Below, piece by piece: positions 7,797 through 16,133 of a stretch of 44,428 nt of DNA. How positions within the stretch are numbered: the stretch's first letter is position 1; each line of letters begins with the position of its first letter. Source of the DNA: an uncultured Caldilineales bacterium (GTDB lineage Bacteria > Chloroflexota > Anaerolineae > JAAEKA01); NCBI GenBank assembly GCA_937907455.1, contig CALESQ010000086.1, forward strand, positions 1 to 44,428. The letters are read 5' to 3'. The position numbers and the translations under genes were made by a program. The notes under the pieces were generated by a model. The model worked only from the letters and a program-made list of their open reading frames with translations, was not told the DNA's origin and ran no database searches.

Positions 7797-10211
7797 CTAT
7801 AACGCGACAAAACTTTCTTTGCTTCCTTCCGCAGTTCCCATTTGATCGGCAAGACGTAGGGCGCGGGCAACCAGCATGTAAGCCAACAATTCGTTTGCAT
7901 CGGAGGCGTCTACCAGCACAGGGCTAATGTGTCTAACCGTGGTACGGTTAGGATCGTCTTTCATACGCAAAGCGGCAAGATCAAAATCGGCTGTGTAATC
8001 TGCGGCCAGTGAGAGAGTTTCAGCAATTGCAGTCCGTGCTTGCGGAGACAGCTCGTAGGCTTTAATGGAAGCTGAGAAAGCGCCGTGATGGCGGGCAATG
8101 GCTGAAAAAGCAACTTTCATTAAAGGCGGATATTTCCCCAGTGCCGAGGCAAGCAACGGCGATGCCACCATCGCACTTTCTACTGCATGAGGCGGGCGCC
8201 TTCGCATTTTCTTTTGGCGCTCGACGTGTGCATTGTTGTAGCCGTCAAAATCGGTGTGAGCAGCCCAAAAGTCAGAGGGTAGAGGCGCGTTGATGCTTTT
8301 TTGCCAATCAGCTACCCAGCGTTGCCATTCTTTTGCCAACTTGGCAAGGTCATGGAAAAGCACGGCAAGGCTGGCAGTGCGTTTGATCCATCCTTCAGGC
8401 CAGCCGGCGCGCTGCTCCAGCTTTATTGCTGCCCGTTTCAGTTCTTGCCAGGTAGTTTTATCAAAAGCATTGTAGACAAGAGTGATATGCTGTTTGTAGC
8501 TTTCGAGCCGGTAATAAGAAGTCCAATCCTTGCCTCTTTTCATCCGTTTATCGCTTTTGGCAGCCCATTCTTCAGCGCAGAAGGAGCCGGGTTGTCCCAG
8601 CATCAATCCTTCCTCCTCGTTGTAATCGGCAAGAGAAGGGTGAACAGCAATCAAAGCTGAACCGCGCACCAGTGATTCGTCACGAATTGGTTCCCAAAAA
8701 TAGCGAAACACATCGTTTTCCTCTCCTTGTCCACTATCCTCTTCCAGCCTCCAAACAAGGTCTTGTGATCCATCATAGCTTTTGTCTTCGAGCCAAAGCT
8801 TTACGGCTTTTTGTGCCGTTCCTGGATGGAGAGAGAACAGCGGTGCAGCAAAGGGATGCGGCAAGAGTTTTTCCGGATTAGCGCTAACAGTAATCTGCTG
8901 CGAGGCGATCCTGCGTACCAGGTCACTTGCCGCCTCACGCTCGCCGTTTAAGGCCGCTTGCATGCGCTGCAAATGCCTCCACGATCCACCCTTAACCCCT
9001 TCTATCATGCGCGCGTCAGAGTGTCCGTGGGCAAAGTCAACCAATTCTTGCTCATCAATAAAGTTCATCCGAGAATCGTTGTGTAACTCCAGCCAGGTGC
9101 GGGTAAGCTGAAAAATGTCTTCCTGTCCCTTGTAGGGCAAAACTTTTTCAACTGAATAAATGTAGACATTCCCTGTCTCATTTTGAAAACGGGCACAACG
9201 GCCTGCCCGCTGCAAGATCGCATTTGCCGGAGCCAGTTCCGTATGGAGTATCTCTGCGGAAATATCTAATCCGACTTCTACCACCTGAGTTGCTACTATG
9301 ATGGCGCTGCCTTGAGTTCGATCCACATCTTTGCCCAATAGCTCTTTAATTCGTTTTTCCTTGAATGCACGATGTTCGGGCAAAAAGCGGCTATGCAGCA
9401 AAATAATCTCTGTATTTTCAAGATCAGGGTTTTTGCGCAGGTCTCGATAAATTTCCTGGGCACGTGCCACCGAATTACAAACCACCAAAGACCGATTCAT
9501 GTGTTTTTCAATCACGGCATCTGCGCTTAACAGCGTATCGGTCCAATGGTAGTAGCGCGTTTTGGTCCTTTCAACTGGTAAATCCAACATTTGATATCGT
9601 TGTTGCTCGTCAATAGGTACCACAGTAGCTTGAAGCAGATCGGCCAGTTGCTTCAGCATATGGCTGGAAAACGTAGCAGTCATCAGCATGAAGGGTGTTA
9701 CCCCTTTCAGCATCCGCAGCATCTCCAAAGTGGTTGGCAAGGTTGAGGTGGGATCAAACAAGTGAAACTCATCAAAAACCAGATAGCTGGCAACGACTGC
9801 ACCTGCGTTCAGGTTAGCTTCTTTGCGCGATAGGCTATATGGCATATGCAAGAAACTACTGAGAACCTGGTCAATGGTGGCAAAAGTCAAGTCGGCATTA
9901 AATCGGCGATCCTCAGGTTGCTCACCGGTTTGAATTTGGATATTCATGGAGCGTTGATGAAGGCGCTTGTAGCTATTGGCATAATTTTGATATTCGACAA
10001 CAAATTGGTTTGCCAGCACGCGCATCGGTACAGCATAAATGCACTTGCGCGGAAAAAGGGTTTCTGGGTGGTCAAAAAAATTTTCGATAAAGGGTGCCAG
10101 CGCCGCACGTGTTTTACCTGCCCCTGTTGGTGCCTGTAAAATGACAGAATAGCCGCTTTCAAGAAGAGTTTTGACGGTCTTTTGATAGGGATATAGTTCC
10201 ACGGTGCTCAT
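7797..10211 (-). CDS. cas3: Cas3 helicase-nuclease with C-terminal HD domain
   Basis: Cas3 unwinds and degrades target DNA after Cascade binding. The 804-aa protein starts with an SF2 helicase: Walker A APTGAGKT (27-34), DEFH box (147-150), TAT motif (178-180), then VVCNSVARAQ, ATQVVEVGLDIS and QRAGRCAR. The HD nuclease follows at the C-terminal end: H620-D621 (FHDLAKLAKEW), H675, H708-H709 (IARHHGAF) and D789 (RLADQMG). This helicase-HD order is the reverse of canonical Cas3 and recalls that reported for subtype I-U/I-G. The ATG overlaps the stop of the upstream regulator (ATGA). GGAGG abuts that ATG, so the GTG three codons later (10200-10202) has better spacing and could be the real start. 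Confidence 0.93.
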   Translation of the reverse strand: MSTVELYPYQKTVKTLLESGYSVILQAPTGAGKTRAALAPFIENFFDHPETLFPRKCIYAVPMRVLANQFVVEYQNYANSYKRLHQRSMNIQIQTGEQPEDRRFNADLTFATIDQVLSSFLHMPYSLSRKEANLNAGAVVASYLVFDEFHLFDPTSTLPTTLEMLRMLKGVTPFMLMTATFSSHMLKQLADLLQATVVPIDEQQRYQMLDLPVERTKTRYYHWTDTLLSADAVIEKHMNRSLVVCNSVARAQEIYRDLRKNPDLENTEIILLHSRFLPEHRAFKEKRIKELLGKDVDRTQGSAIIVATQVVEVGLDISAEILHTELAPANAILQRAGRCARFQNETGNVYIYSVEKVLPYKGQEDIFQLTRTWLELHNDSRMNFIDEQELVDFAHGHSDARMIEGVKGGSWRHLQRMQAALNGEREAASDLVRRIASQQITVSANPEKLLPHPFAAPLFSLHPGTAQKAVKLWLEDKSYDGSQDLVWRLEEDSGQGEENDVFRYFWEPIRDESLVRGSALIAVHPSLADYNEEEGLMLGQPGSFCAEEWAAKSDKRMKRGKDWTSYYRLESYKQHITLVYNAFDKTTWQELKRAAIKLEQRAGWPEGWIKRTASLAVLFHDLAKLAKEWQRWVADWQKSINAPLPSDFWAAHTDFDGYNNAHVERQKKMRRRPPHAVESAMVASPLLASALGKYPPLMKVAFSAIARHHGAFSASIKAYELSPQARTAIAETLSLAADYTADFDLAALRMKDDPNRTTVRHISPVLVDASDANELLAYMLVARALRLADQMGTAEGSKESFVAL

Positions 10212-11251
10212 CCTCCAAAGAAATCATCTAAGGTACTTGATCTGTCGGAAGAAGCTTGAGATGACACAAACCAACCGTACATTTCAGCTGCTGCTTTTGC
10301 GTCGCCCATCAGCGACTCGCGCAACTCTCTCGGCTGTAGCACTTCGCAGTCTGCACTCCAGCCGCGTATCCACCAAAGCATCTCCTGTGGTTCGGCCACC
10401 CGCGCCCGCCAAATCAAATAGCCGTCAGTCTGCTCTTCGATCCGTTGGCTATGATGCCACCGGCTTTCCTTGACGCGCATCGCCACGCGCGGATGAAAGC
10501 GCAGCACAATCTCCACCGACTCATTTTCGCTATACCAGATACCCCAAGCGTCGCGTAACAAGTCGGTTGGATCAAAGTCTTCCGGGATTTCATAGCGATC
10601 CGGCAGAATGCTCACAGAGCGCAGCCGTTCAAGCTTAAAAGTGCGTAGTTTCCCTGGCGGCTCGCGCAAGCCGATCACATGCGCAGTTTGACCTACCGCG
10701 TAGGGTTCGATGAAATAAGGCGAAAAGGTATACTCAAAGATTCGTCCTCCGTCCATCTGGTGGCTTACCGCTACTTTACGTCCGGCTGACCAGGCTTCGG
10801 TAAGTGTTTCCAGCGCTTTAAGATAAACTGGATCACGAAAAGCCGCGTTTTCGTCCATCGCATCTGCCGAGCGCAGTAAGTGCCGGCTGATGTTGCGATC
10901 CAGACGCTGTAAAGCCTTAGCCAGCTTACGTAGCACTGATGCTGCATGAGGATTTTGCTTGTCTGTACGCGTGGCCAAAAATCGCGTAGCCAAATGAATT
11001 GACATAATCTCATGCAAATTAAACGATGCTTTTGTGAGGTCAGCGGCACGGTCCAGTTTGAGCTTGTTGCCATCCAACTCATCTTGATAAATACTGGGCG
11101 GTAAATGATCTTTTTCCAGGTCTTTCCAGATAGTGGAACGATTAACTCCCAGCCGCTTAGCAAGTTGAGACTGTGTCAGACCTTCAGGGTGCGCCCAAAG
11201 TAACTGTTCAATTCGCAGCAACCGTTGAGATTTTTCTTGTGCACGATTCAT
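10208..11251 (-). CDS. WYL-domain transcriptional regulator of the cas operon
   Basis: WYL regulators combine an N-terminal winged HTH with a ligand- or nucleic-acid-sensing WYL domain; the WYL protein Sll7009 is known to repress a CRISPR locus in Synechocystis. This 347-aa protein has the HTH at about residues 18-50 (LTQSQLAKRLGVNRSTIWKDL), the WYL-type strand region at about 130-215 (VSHQMDGGRIFEYTFSPYFIEPYAVG) and a WCX-like C terminus (VEIVLRFHPRVAMRV). The start at the ATG of MNRAQEK is chosen because the longer ORF enters the structured leader. The 3' end overlaps cas3 by 4 nt, so it is the first gene of the interference operon and probably controls it. Confidence 0.9.
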   Translation of the reverse strand: MNRAQEKSQRLLRIEQLLWAHPEGLTQSQLAKRLGVNRSTIWKDLEKDHLPPSIYQDELDGNKLKLDRAADLTKASFNLHEIMSIHLATRFLATRTDKQNPHAASVLRKLAKALQRLDRNISRHLLRSADAMDENAAFRDPVYLKALETLTEAWSAGRKVAVSHQMDGGRIFEYTFSPYFIEPYAVGQTAHVIGLREPPGKLRTFKLERLRSVSILPDRYEIPEDFDPTDLLRDAWGIWYSENESVEIVLRFHPRVAMRVKESRWHHSQRIEEQTDGYLIWRARVAEPQEMLWWIRGWSADCEVLQPRELRESLMGDAKAAAEMYGWFVSSQASSDRSSTLDDFFGG

Positions 11252-11281
11252 AGCAGATTTCCGTTGGTTGAAAATAAAAGT

Positions 11282-11388
11282 ATCAGGCTGTGCAGGAATC
11301 GAGCATTTAATGAAAGAAGCCAACCAGCGAAAGGAACAGATCACCACACAAGGAACTTTATTGCCGTCTGTTCCTGCTACAGCCTGAT
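11282..11388 (-). promoter_or_regulatory. Structured 5' leader of the WYL-cas operon, attenuator-like or operator
   Basis: Two nested inverted repeats share one arm. The outer pair is 11282-11298 with 11371-11388, 17 bp with one bulged base. The inner pair is 11332-11340 (AGGAACAGA) with 11367-11375 (TCTGTTCCT), perfect over 9 bp. In the transcript the shared arm comes first and can pair with either partner. The outer stem is followed by ACTTTTATTTTC, which is terminator-like. A TAGAAT hexamer at 11399-11404 would place the 5' end just before the first arm; its -35 is poor. The dyads could instead be a protein operator. Confidence 0.5.
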
Positions 11389-11456
11389 TTGCTGCCCTAT
11401 TCTATCATGGGAGGGTGCCGAATTCCGCAAAAATTTATGCCTGTCAGAAAAAATAG

Positions 11457-11663
11457 TTAGAATCGTTCGTCAAATGGCCACAATCCTCCCTTATCGTCTT
11501 CACTAAGCAGTAAACCCTTGTCTTGTAGCGAGGGTAGCAGGCGAGTCACACTTGACGGCGGGATTCCTAGCCCCCGGGCAACATCTATTGCTTTGCTGCC
11601 AGGGTGGTTGTGTACATACTGAGCTAACACCTCAATTCGATCCTGATCTGCTTTGCGAGCCAT
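11457..11663 (-). CDS. Small winged-helix DNA-binding protein
   Basis: The 68-aa protein is little more than one winged helix: VLAQYVHNHPGSKAIDVARG, then GIPPSSVTRLLPSLQDKG as the recognition unit, and a wing ending LLLSEDDKGGLWPFDERF. It resembles the MarR/IclR-like small wHTH proteins that act as local repressors. An excellent Shine-Dalgarno (AGGAGG, 5 nt spacing) fixes the start. A promoter lies about 170 nt upstream and an inverted repeat sits right before the Shine-Dalgarno, so autoregulation is likely. It lies 205 nt upstream of the WYL regulator and may belong to the cas locus; no target is proven. Confidence 0.8.
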   Translation of the reverse strand: MARKADQDRIEVLAQYVHNHPGSKAIDVARGLGIPPSSVTRLLPSLQDKGLLLSEDDKGGLWPFDERF

Positions 11664-11679
11664 ACTGACCTCCTGGGAA

Positions 11680-11698
11680 CTTGAGTTATTAGCTCAAG
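11680..11698. promoter_or_regulatory. Inverted repeat before the small winged-helix gene, possible operator
   Basis: CTTGAG and CTCAAG flank a 7-nt centre, ending 17 nt before the ATG and just upstream of the AGGAGG. The place suits an autoregulatory operator or an RNA hairpin that affects ribosome access. Confidence 0.5.
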
Positions 11699-11781
11699 CT
11701 TACAGCAGGGTTGTTGCCAATACGGCCACAAAGGAGAATTGGAATTATAAAATTTTAATGGAGGGAATTTACAACACTCAT

Positions 11782-11799
11782 GGGAACAAGGGGGTTCCC
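11782..11799. repeat. Short hairpin in the 5' region of the winged-helix gene
   Basis: GGGAAC and GTTCCC form a 6-bp perfect stem around 6 nt. It lies within the predicted 5' untranslated region of the small regulator. Confidence 0.4.
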
Positions 11800-11841
11800 G
11801 TCCTCAACCACATTGAGACTTCTCTCGCGCCGACTGTACCG

Positions 11842-11870
11842 ATTATACCCAGGCTTGTCGAAAAAGACAA
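11842..11870 (-). promoter_or_regulatory. Promoter for the small winged-helix gene
   Basis: On the minus strand TTGTCT (11865-11870), a 17-nt spacer and a perfect TATAAT (11842-11847) point toward the gene. Transcription would start near 11835 and give a leader of about 170 nt. Confidence 0.55.
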
Positions 11871-12430
11871 TCCGTTTTGCAGTAAACCGATTTTTCGCAT
11901 AGTCAGGTAGCGCGGGATAACAACACATTCGGGGCAGATATGTTTATGCCTGCTGCAACCAGCAGAGACCCTCGGCCAGGCAAAAGGCGAACAGCGCGGG
12001 CCGCATCCTCATTCACTGCGACAACGCGCGTCCTTCTCAGGTTGTATTCACTACCAACGGGGGAGGGGAGGGTGCAGGTGGCTGCGCTGTTCCGGGCTGT
12101 ACTGCATGATCTCGCTATATATTGCACATGATCTCCCTGCACATTGACATAAGATAATTAGACGCCAGCCCAAAAAGGGTGCCGCTGGCAGAGCGCTGCG
12201 GCCATCTCGCCAAGTCAGCCGTGAATGGCGCAAGCGCGCGCTAGCTACACCGTGACTGATGTGGCCGGTGTTGTCGCTGGGCGCCAGACGCGGGACGGTG
12301 CGCGCTGACTGAACCAGCGCGCACCGTCTCGCAGGATCCCCCGTTACATTCCCATGTACACACTAGAGATGTTATGTATACAAAAACAGATAAGTACACA
12401 AGCAGACAGGTAAACCCACCTTCTGCGCAT
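11871..12430. other. Gene-free stretch between the CRISPR locus and hflX
   Basis: No credible ORF, RNA gene or repeat array was seen. It contains two CATGATCTC copies about 18 nt apart near 12104-12131 and a strong hairpin at 12294-12328. The composition changes here from the lower-G+C cas region to the richer housekeeping region. Confidence 0.5.
12294..12328. terminator. Strong 14-bp hairpin downstream of hflX
   Basis: GACGGTGCGCGCTG and its exact complement flank a 7-nt loop. There is no T-run on either side, so it may be a transcript-end stabiliser, a weak terminator or a mobile palindrome. It lies about 130 nt after the hflX stop. Confidence 0.45.
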
Positions 12431-12485
12431 TTATCCACTTATCCACTTGTCTACTTGTCTACTTGTCTACCTGTCTACTTACTTG
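12431..12485. repeat. Degenerate 8-nt tandem repeat over the end of hflX
   Basis: Units of the form CTTGTCTA/CTTATCCA repeat about six times. The hflX stop codon (TAG) and its last codons (RQVSRQVDK) are encoded within the tract. In the sense direction the later units carry TAG. Confidence 0.85.
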
Positions 12486-13877
12486 CCTTCCAATGACGGT
12501 TCGTATCCGTCCTGCCAACTCCGCAGGCAAGGTGCCAGCGAGGTGAACGCCGTGTTCGGTGTGCTCTTCGCGCTCGATAGTGCCGTGGATGTGCCACAGA
12601 TGCACCAATTCGCCCGCCTGATACGGGATCAGCACATCCAGTGCCACCATATCGCGGCTCAGAAGCGCCTCGATCCGCCCAAGCAGTGCTTCCAGCCCTG
12701 CGCCGCTCTGTGCCGAGATCGCCGCGGCATCATCCGGCTCGATCCCGGCCAGCTCTGGCAGCTCTTCCGCAGCACCGAGCGCATCCAGCTTGTTGAGCAC
12801 GGTGAGGATCGGCTTATCCACCACGCCCAGCTCGCGCAGCACTTCCCCCACGGCCTCGGCTTGTTGCAAGGCGTTGATATGTGTTATGTCAACTATATGC
12901 AACAACAAATCTGACTCGGCGATTTCCTCCAGCGTTGCCCGAAAGGCTGCAACCAGCGTGGTAGGCAGTTTTTGAATGAAGCCTACCGTGTCGGTCACCA
13001 GCACCTCGCGGCCCCCCGGCAGGCGGATGCGCCGTGTTGTGGGATCGAGCGTGGCGAAGAGCATATCGGCGGCCAGCACGCCCGCTTCCCCACTTTCGGC
13101 AGCAGCCAGACGTGTGAGGGCATTGAGCAGCGTGCTTTTGCCGGCGTTGGTGTAGCCAACCAAGGAAAGAGTTGGCAATGCGGCTCCGCGGCGCTTTTGG
13201 CGGTAGCGCTGCCGGTGGGCGCGCACCTCCTCCAGCTCGCGACGGAGATGGGCAATGCGGCGGTTGATCTCGCGGCGGTCCACCTCAAGCTGAGTTTCGC
13301 CGGGGCCGCGCAGGCCCACGCCGCCTGTGCCGCTGGCGGCCGCGCCGCCGCCAGCCTGGCGCGCCAGATGCGTCCAGGCGCGCGTCAGCCGCGGCAGGCG
13401 ATATTCATACTGCGCCAACTCAACTTGCAGCGCTCCCTCGCGGGTATGAGCGTGCCGCGCGAAGATATCCAGAATCAGCGCCGTGCGATCCAGCACCTTG
13501 ATTTCATCGTTCTTCAGCGCCTTTTCGATCTCGCGCTGCTGCCGCGGGCTAAGCTCTTCATCAAAGATAATGGCTGAAGCTCCCAGCTCGGCGCGCAGAG
13601 TCAGGATTTCTTCCAGCTTGCCGCTGCCGATTAGTGTGGCCGGATTAGGCGAGTTGATTCGTTGGTAGGTGTGTCCCACCACGCGCATGCCCGCGGTATC
13701 AGCCAACTGCGCCAGCTCTTCCAGCGAATCCATCACCGAGAAACGGCCCGGGCGACTGCGCAGCTCAATGCCTATCAGCAACGCACTTTCCTGCGGCTGA
13801 TCGGGGTAAAAGTAACGGTCACTAGTCACGTATGATGTACACTCACTATCATGTGGTAGATTGGTAAACGGGTACAT
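12459..13877 (-). CDS. hflX: GTPase HflX
   Basis: HflX is a ribosome-associated GTPase that splits stalled or stressed 70S ribosomes. The 472-aa protein has the N-terminal HflX domain (VVGHTYQRINSPNPATLIGSGK; FDEELSPRQQREIE), the Gly-rich linker GGVGLRGPGETQLE, and a G domain with P-loop GYTNAGKSTLLN, DTVGF and NKLD. The start is uncertain: the annotated ATG lies in a repeat-like tract (MYPFTNL) and has no Shine-Dalgarno, and the family-conserved part begins at about residue 32. The last nine codons come from the 8-nt repeat tract. It is last in the long minus-strand gene run. Confidence 0.93.
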   Translation of the reverse strand: MYPFTNLPHDSECTSYVTSDRYFYPDQPQESALLIGIELRSRPGRFSVMDSLEELAQLADTAGMRVVGHTYQRINSPNPATLIGSGKLEEILTLRAELGASAIIFDEELSPRQQREIEKALKNDEIKVLDRTALILDIFARHAHTREGALQVELAQYEYRLPRLTRAWTHLARQAGGGAAASGTGGVGLRGPGETQLEVDRREINRRIAHLRRELEEVRAHRQRYRQKRRGAALPTLSLVGYTNAGKSTLLNALTRLAAAESGEAGVLAADMLFATLDPTTRRIRLPGGREVLVTDTVGFIQKLPTTLVAAFRATLEEIAESDLLLHIVDITHINALQQAEAVGEVLRELGVVDKPILTVLNKLDALGAAEELPELAGIEPDDAAAISAQSGAGLEALLGRIEALLSRDMVALDVLIPYQAGELVHLWHIHGTIEREEHTEHGVHLAGTLPAELAGRIRTVIGRQVSRQVDK

Positions 13878-13892
13878 TGGTTTCGATACCGA

Positions 13893-13921
13893 TCTACCAG
13901 TTTACCAGTCTACCAGTTTAC
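13893..13921. repeat. Short TACCAGTT-type tandem repeat after the aminotransferase gene
   Basis: The 8-nt unit TACCAGTY repeats three to four times just downstream of the aminotransferase stop. A related piece lies at 13853-13880 inside the start of hflX, and another at 17714-17742. Confidence 0.75.
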
Positions 13922-13927
13922 TTTGCT

Positions 13928-15088
13928 TTACAGCTTCATTCCCTGCACCCGCGCCATGGCCTCGGCGATTTTGGCAGTTTCGGTGCCCAGGCTGATGCGG
14001 ATATAGCCCGCACCGCTGGGGCCATAGGCGTCGCCTGGGGTGAAGCTGACGCCGGTTTCCAGCAAAATTTTGTCGGCAAATTCGATGGAGCCGTAGCCTG
14101 CCGGTGGCGTTGCCCAAATGTACAGGCCCGCCTTGGGCGTTTCTGCCTTCATGCCGATGCCGCGCACAGTCTCCAGCACCAGGTCGCGGCGCTGGCGATA
14201 TTCTTCGTTGCGCGCTGCCATCCAGCCGCTGTCAGCATTAAGCGCCGCCGTGGCCGCATCCTGCACCGGACGGAAAATGCCGCTGTCTACATTGCTTTTG
14301 ATCTGCAGCAAAGCCTTCACGGCGACAGCATTGCCTACTGCCATGCCCACGCGCCAGCCCGCCATGTGATGGCTTTTGCTGAGCGAGTTGAATTCCAACG
14401 TCACTTCCTTGGCACCCGGCACGCACAGCACACTGGGTGCATCGTAGCCGTCGAAGGTCACATCGGCATAGGGCAAGTCCGAGCAAAGCAGGATGTCGTG
14501 ACGACGGCAAAAGGCCACTGCATCTTCATAGAAGCTCAACGGAGCCACTGCGCCGGTAGGATTGTTGGGATAAGACACCCACATCAGCCGCGCCCGCTGG
14601 GCAGCCTCTTCCGAAATGGCGTTGAGATCAGGCAGCCAGCCCAGGCGCCGCTCCAGCGGCATGAAGTGAACGTCGGCACCGGCCATCCTGGCGCCCATCT
14701 GATAGGTGGGATAGCCCGGATCAGGCACCAACGCCAGGTCGCCGGGGTCCAGCCAGGCCAAAGCAATGTTGGCCAATCCCTCTTTAGAGCCAAGCAGCGG
14801 CAGCGTTTCAGCGGCAGCGTCGAGGCTTACACCAAAGCGCCGGTGATAGTAGTCAGCGATGGCTTGTTTCAGCTCGGGTGTGCCACCATAGCCGGCATAG
14901 CCATGCTTTTTAGGATGTCGTGCCTGCTTATCCAGCTCATCAATGATAAAGGCCGGCGGCGGCGCGTCAGGTTCGCCGATGTCCAGGCGGATAATATCCA
15001 GCCCCTCTGCGGCCAGCTTGCGCAGGCGCGCGGCATGGGCCGCAAATACATACATTGGCACGTTGTCTAATCGTTTGGCAGGGTGCAT
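13928..15088 (-). CDS. Class I/II PLP-dependent aminotransferase, LL-DAP-aminotransferase-like
   Basis: This enzyme transfers amino groups using PLP; relatives act on aspartate, alanine or LL-diaminopimelate, and the exact substrate cannot be read here. The 386-aa protein has the fold-type I landmarks: YGGTPELKQAIADYY near the N terminus, GSKEGLANIALA, SYPNNPTGAV, and the PLP-lysine K238 in SLSKSHHMAGWRVGM, with the conserved RISLG near the C terminus. I moved the start 15 codons in, to the ATG of MHPAKRL, because GGAG lies about 10 nt before it and the upstream ATG has no Shine-Dalgarno. The LL-DAP branch would serve lysine and peptidoglycan synthesis. Confidence 0.9.
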   Translation of the reverse strand: MHPAKRLDNVPMYVFAAHAARLRKLAAEGLDIIRLDIGEPDAPPPAFIIDELDKQARHPKKHGYAGYGGTPELKQAIADYYHRRFGVSLDAAAETLPLLGSKEGLANIALAWLDPGDLALVPDPGYPTYQMGARMAGADVHFMPLERRLGWLPDLNAISEEAAQRARLMWVSYPNNPTGAVAPLSFYEDAVAFCRRHDILLCSDLPYADVTFDGYDAPSVLCVPGAKEVTLEFNSLSKSHHMAGWRVGMAVGNAVAVKALLQIKSNVDSGIFRPVQDAATAALNADSGWMAARNEEYRQRRDLVLETVRGIGMKAETPKAGLYIWATPPAGYGSIEFADKILLETGVSFTPGDAYGPSGAGYIRISLGTETAKIAEAMARVQGMKL

Positions 15089-15187
15089 AACCGTCAGTCT
15101 CCACAGGTAAAATTCAGGCTGCAACCGTCCCATGCCCGTGGCAAGCGGTTGAAGCCTCTAATTCCAGCAGGATGCAGGCCGATATGG

Positions 15188-16114
15188 CTATTGCGTATCG
15201 GCTTGCGTTGCCAGATATACTTCCAGCACAGTGCCGACGCGGCCCAGGCTGGCCGCGTCGAGCTTGTCGGGCGTGTCGCGGTTGCTGCCGCGTTCTGCAT
15301 AGTCTACACCGGCCAGCACGGTGACAGCAAGCTGCCCCTGCGCCAATGCCGTCTGGCCCAGATCAAGATCGTCTATCGTGCGTCGCACAAACCACGGTTC
15401 GTAGTTCAAGTGATCTACTGTCTGCCACAGCGCGCTGCTGCGCGGCTGGTTAAGGCCACCATCCAGATAGAGGCGTTCATCCGTGCTGCCCACCAAATCG
15501 AGCAGGATAACGGCGGTAGGTGCGATTGTCTGCTGTTCGGCAGAAATTGCTGGATTTGGCGCCAGCGCCATGCCGCGGGCCACGGCTGCGCCGCGGTCGG
15601 TATATTGGCCGTCGGCGAAAACCAGCCTGACTTCGCCGGGCAGTTCAGCCGTGTCAAGGCTGCGTGCCAGCTCCAGCAGCACAGCCACGGCACTGGCACC
15701 GTCGTTGGCGCCCCCCGTCGGAGTGCTGTCGTAGTGAGTGCCCAGCACAAACACGGGGCCACTGCCAGCGCGGGCAATGATGTTGCGTCGTGCAGTGCGA
15801 TCAGCCTCGCCAATCTCGAAGGGTTGCACGTCAACTTGCCAACCGGCTTCGGCCAGTGTTTGTTCGATATAGCCGGCAGCAGCCGTGTGGCCGGGGCTGC
15901 CGCCCTGCCGTGGGCCGAAATCTGCCAGCGTACGCAGAGTCTCGAAAGCGCGCTCGCTGTTGAAGTTGTACTCACCGACAGCCGGCGGTGGTGCAATTCG
16001 TCGCCAGATTTCCTGACCGGTTGATACAAGCCACAGCAGCGCACCCGCAGTCAGCAGCAACAGCAGCAGCTCAAGCCAGTTATGCTTCAGCCATTCAGAA
16101 GGGGGTTTACGCAT
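15188..16114 (-). CDS. Membrane-anchored M28-family peptidase homologue with altered active site
   Basis: M28 enzymes are two-zinc aminopeptidases or glutaminyl cyclases. The 308-aa protein has an N-terminal membrane anchor (about residues 13-31) and an outside domain. Zinc-site residues H127 and D129 (GTHYDS) and D138 (GANDG) are present, as is D206 (LLDLVG). Where the family has the catalytic Glu-Glu pair there is FADGQYTD (around 166-173), and the last zinc His before DTPDKLD is replaced (SNRDTPDKLD, N278). It may be a non-catalytic or altered member. The ATG lies in a TTAGTG repeat tract with no Shine-Dalgarno. Confidence 0.8.
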   Translation of the reverse strand: MRKPPSEWLKHNWLELLLLLLTAGALLWLVSTGQEIWRRIAPPPAVGEYNFNSERAFETLRTLADFGPRQGGSPGHTAAAGYIEQTLAEAGWQVDVQPFEIGEADRTARRNIIARAGSGPVFVLGTHYDSTPTGGANDGASAVAVLLELARSLDTAELPGEVRLVFADGQYTDRGAAVARGMALAPNPAISAEQQTIAPTAVILLDLVGSTDERLYLDGGLNQPRSSALWQTVDHLNYEPWFVRRTIDDLDLGQTALAQGQLAVTVLAGVDYAERGSNRDTPDKLDAASLGRVGTVLEVYLATQADTQ

Positions 16115-16133
16115 TAGTGGTTAGTGTTTAGTG
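16111..16133. repeat. TTAGTG tract interrupted by a MITE-like element
   Basis: GTGGTTAGTGTTTAGTG precedes the element and TTTAGTGG resumes right after it at 16311, consistent with insertion into the tract or a short target duplication (TTTAGTG). Confidence 0.6.

Noticed and set aside
11794..11819. Single CRISPR-repeat-like sequence starting GTTCCCG and ending TTGAGAC
   Set aside because: No second copy occurs in the window, and its left part belongs to a local hairpin.
11653..11910. 85-codon plus-strand frame in the leader of the small regulator
   Set aside because: No Shine-Dalgarno, no family resemblance, and it covers the promoter and hairpins of the opposite gene.
12431..12446. Two TTATCCAC sequences that look like DnaA boxes
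   Set aside because: They are units of the local 8-nt tandem repeat, and no dnaA, dnaN or other origin context is present.
13877..15070. Long plus-strand open frame opposite the aminotransferase gene
   Set aside because: It is antisense to a gene with clear catalytic motifs; its protein is low-complexity and resembles no family.
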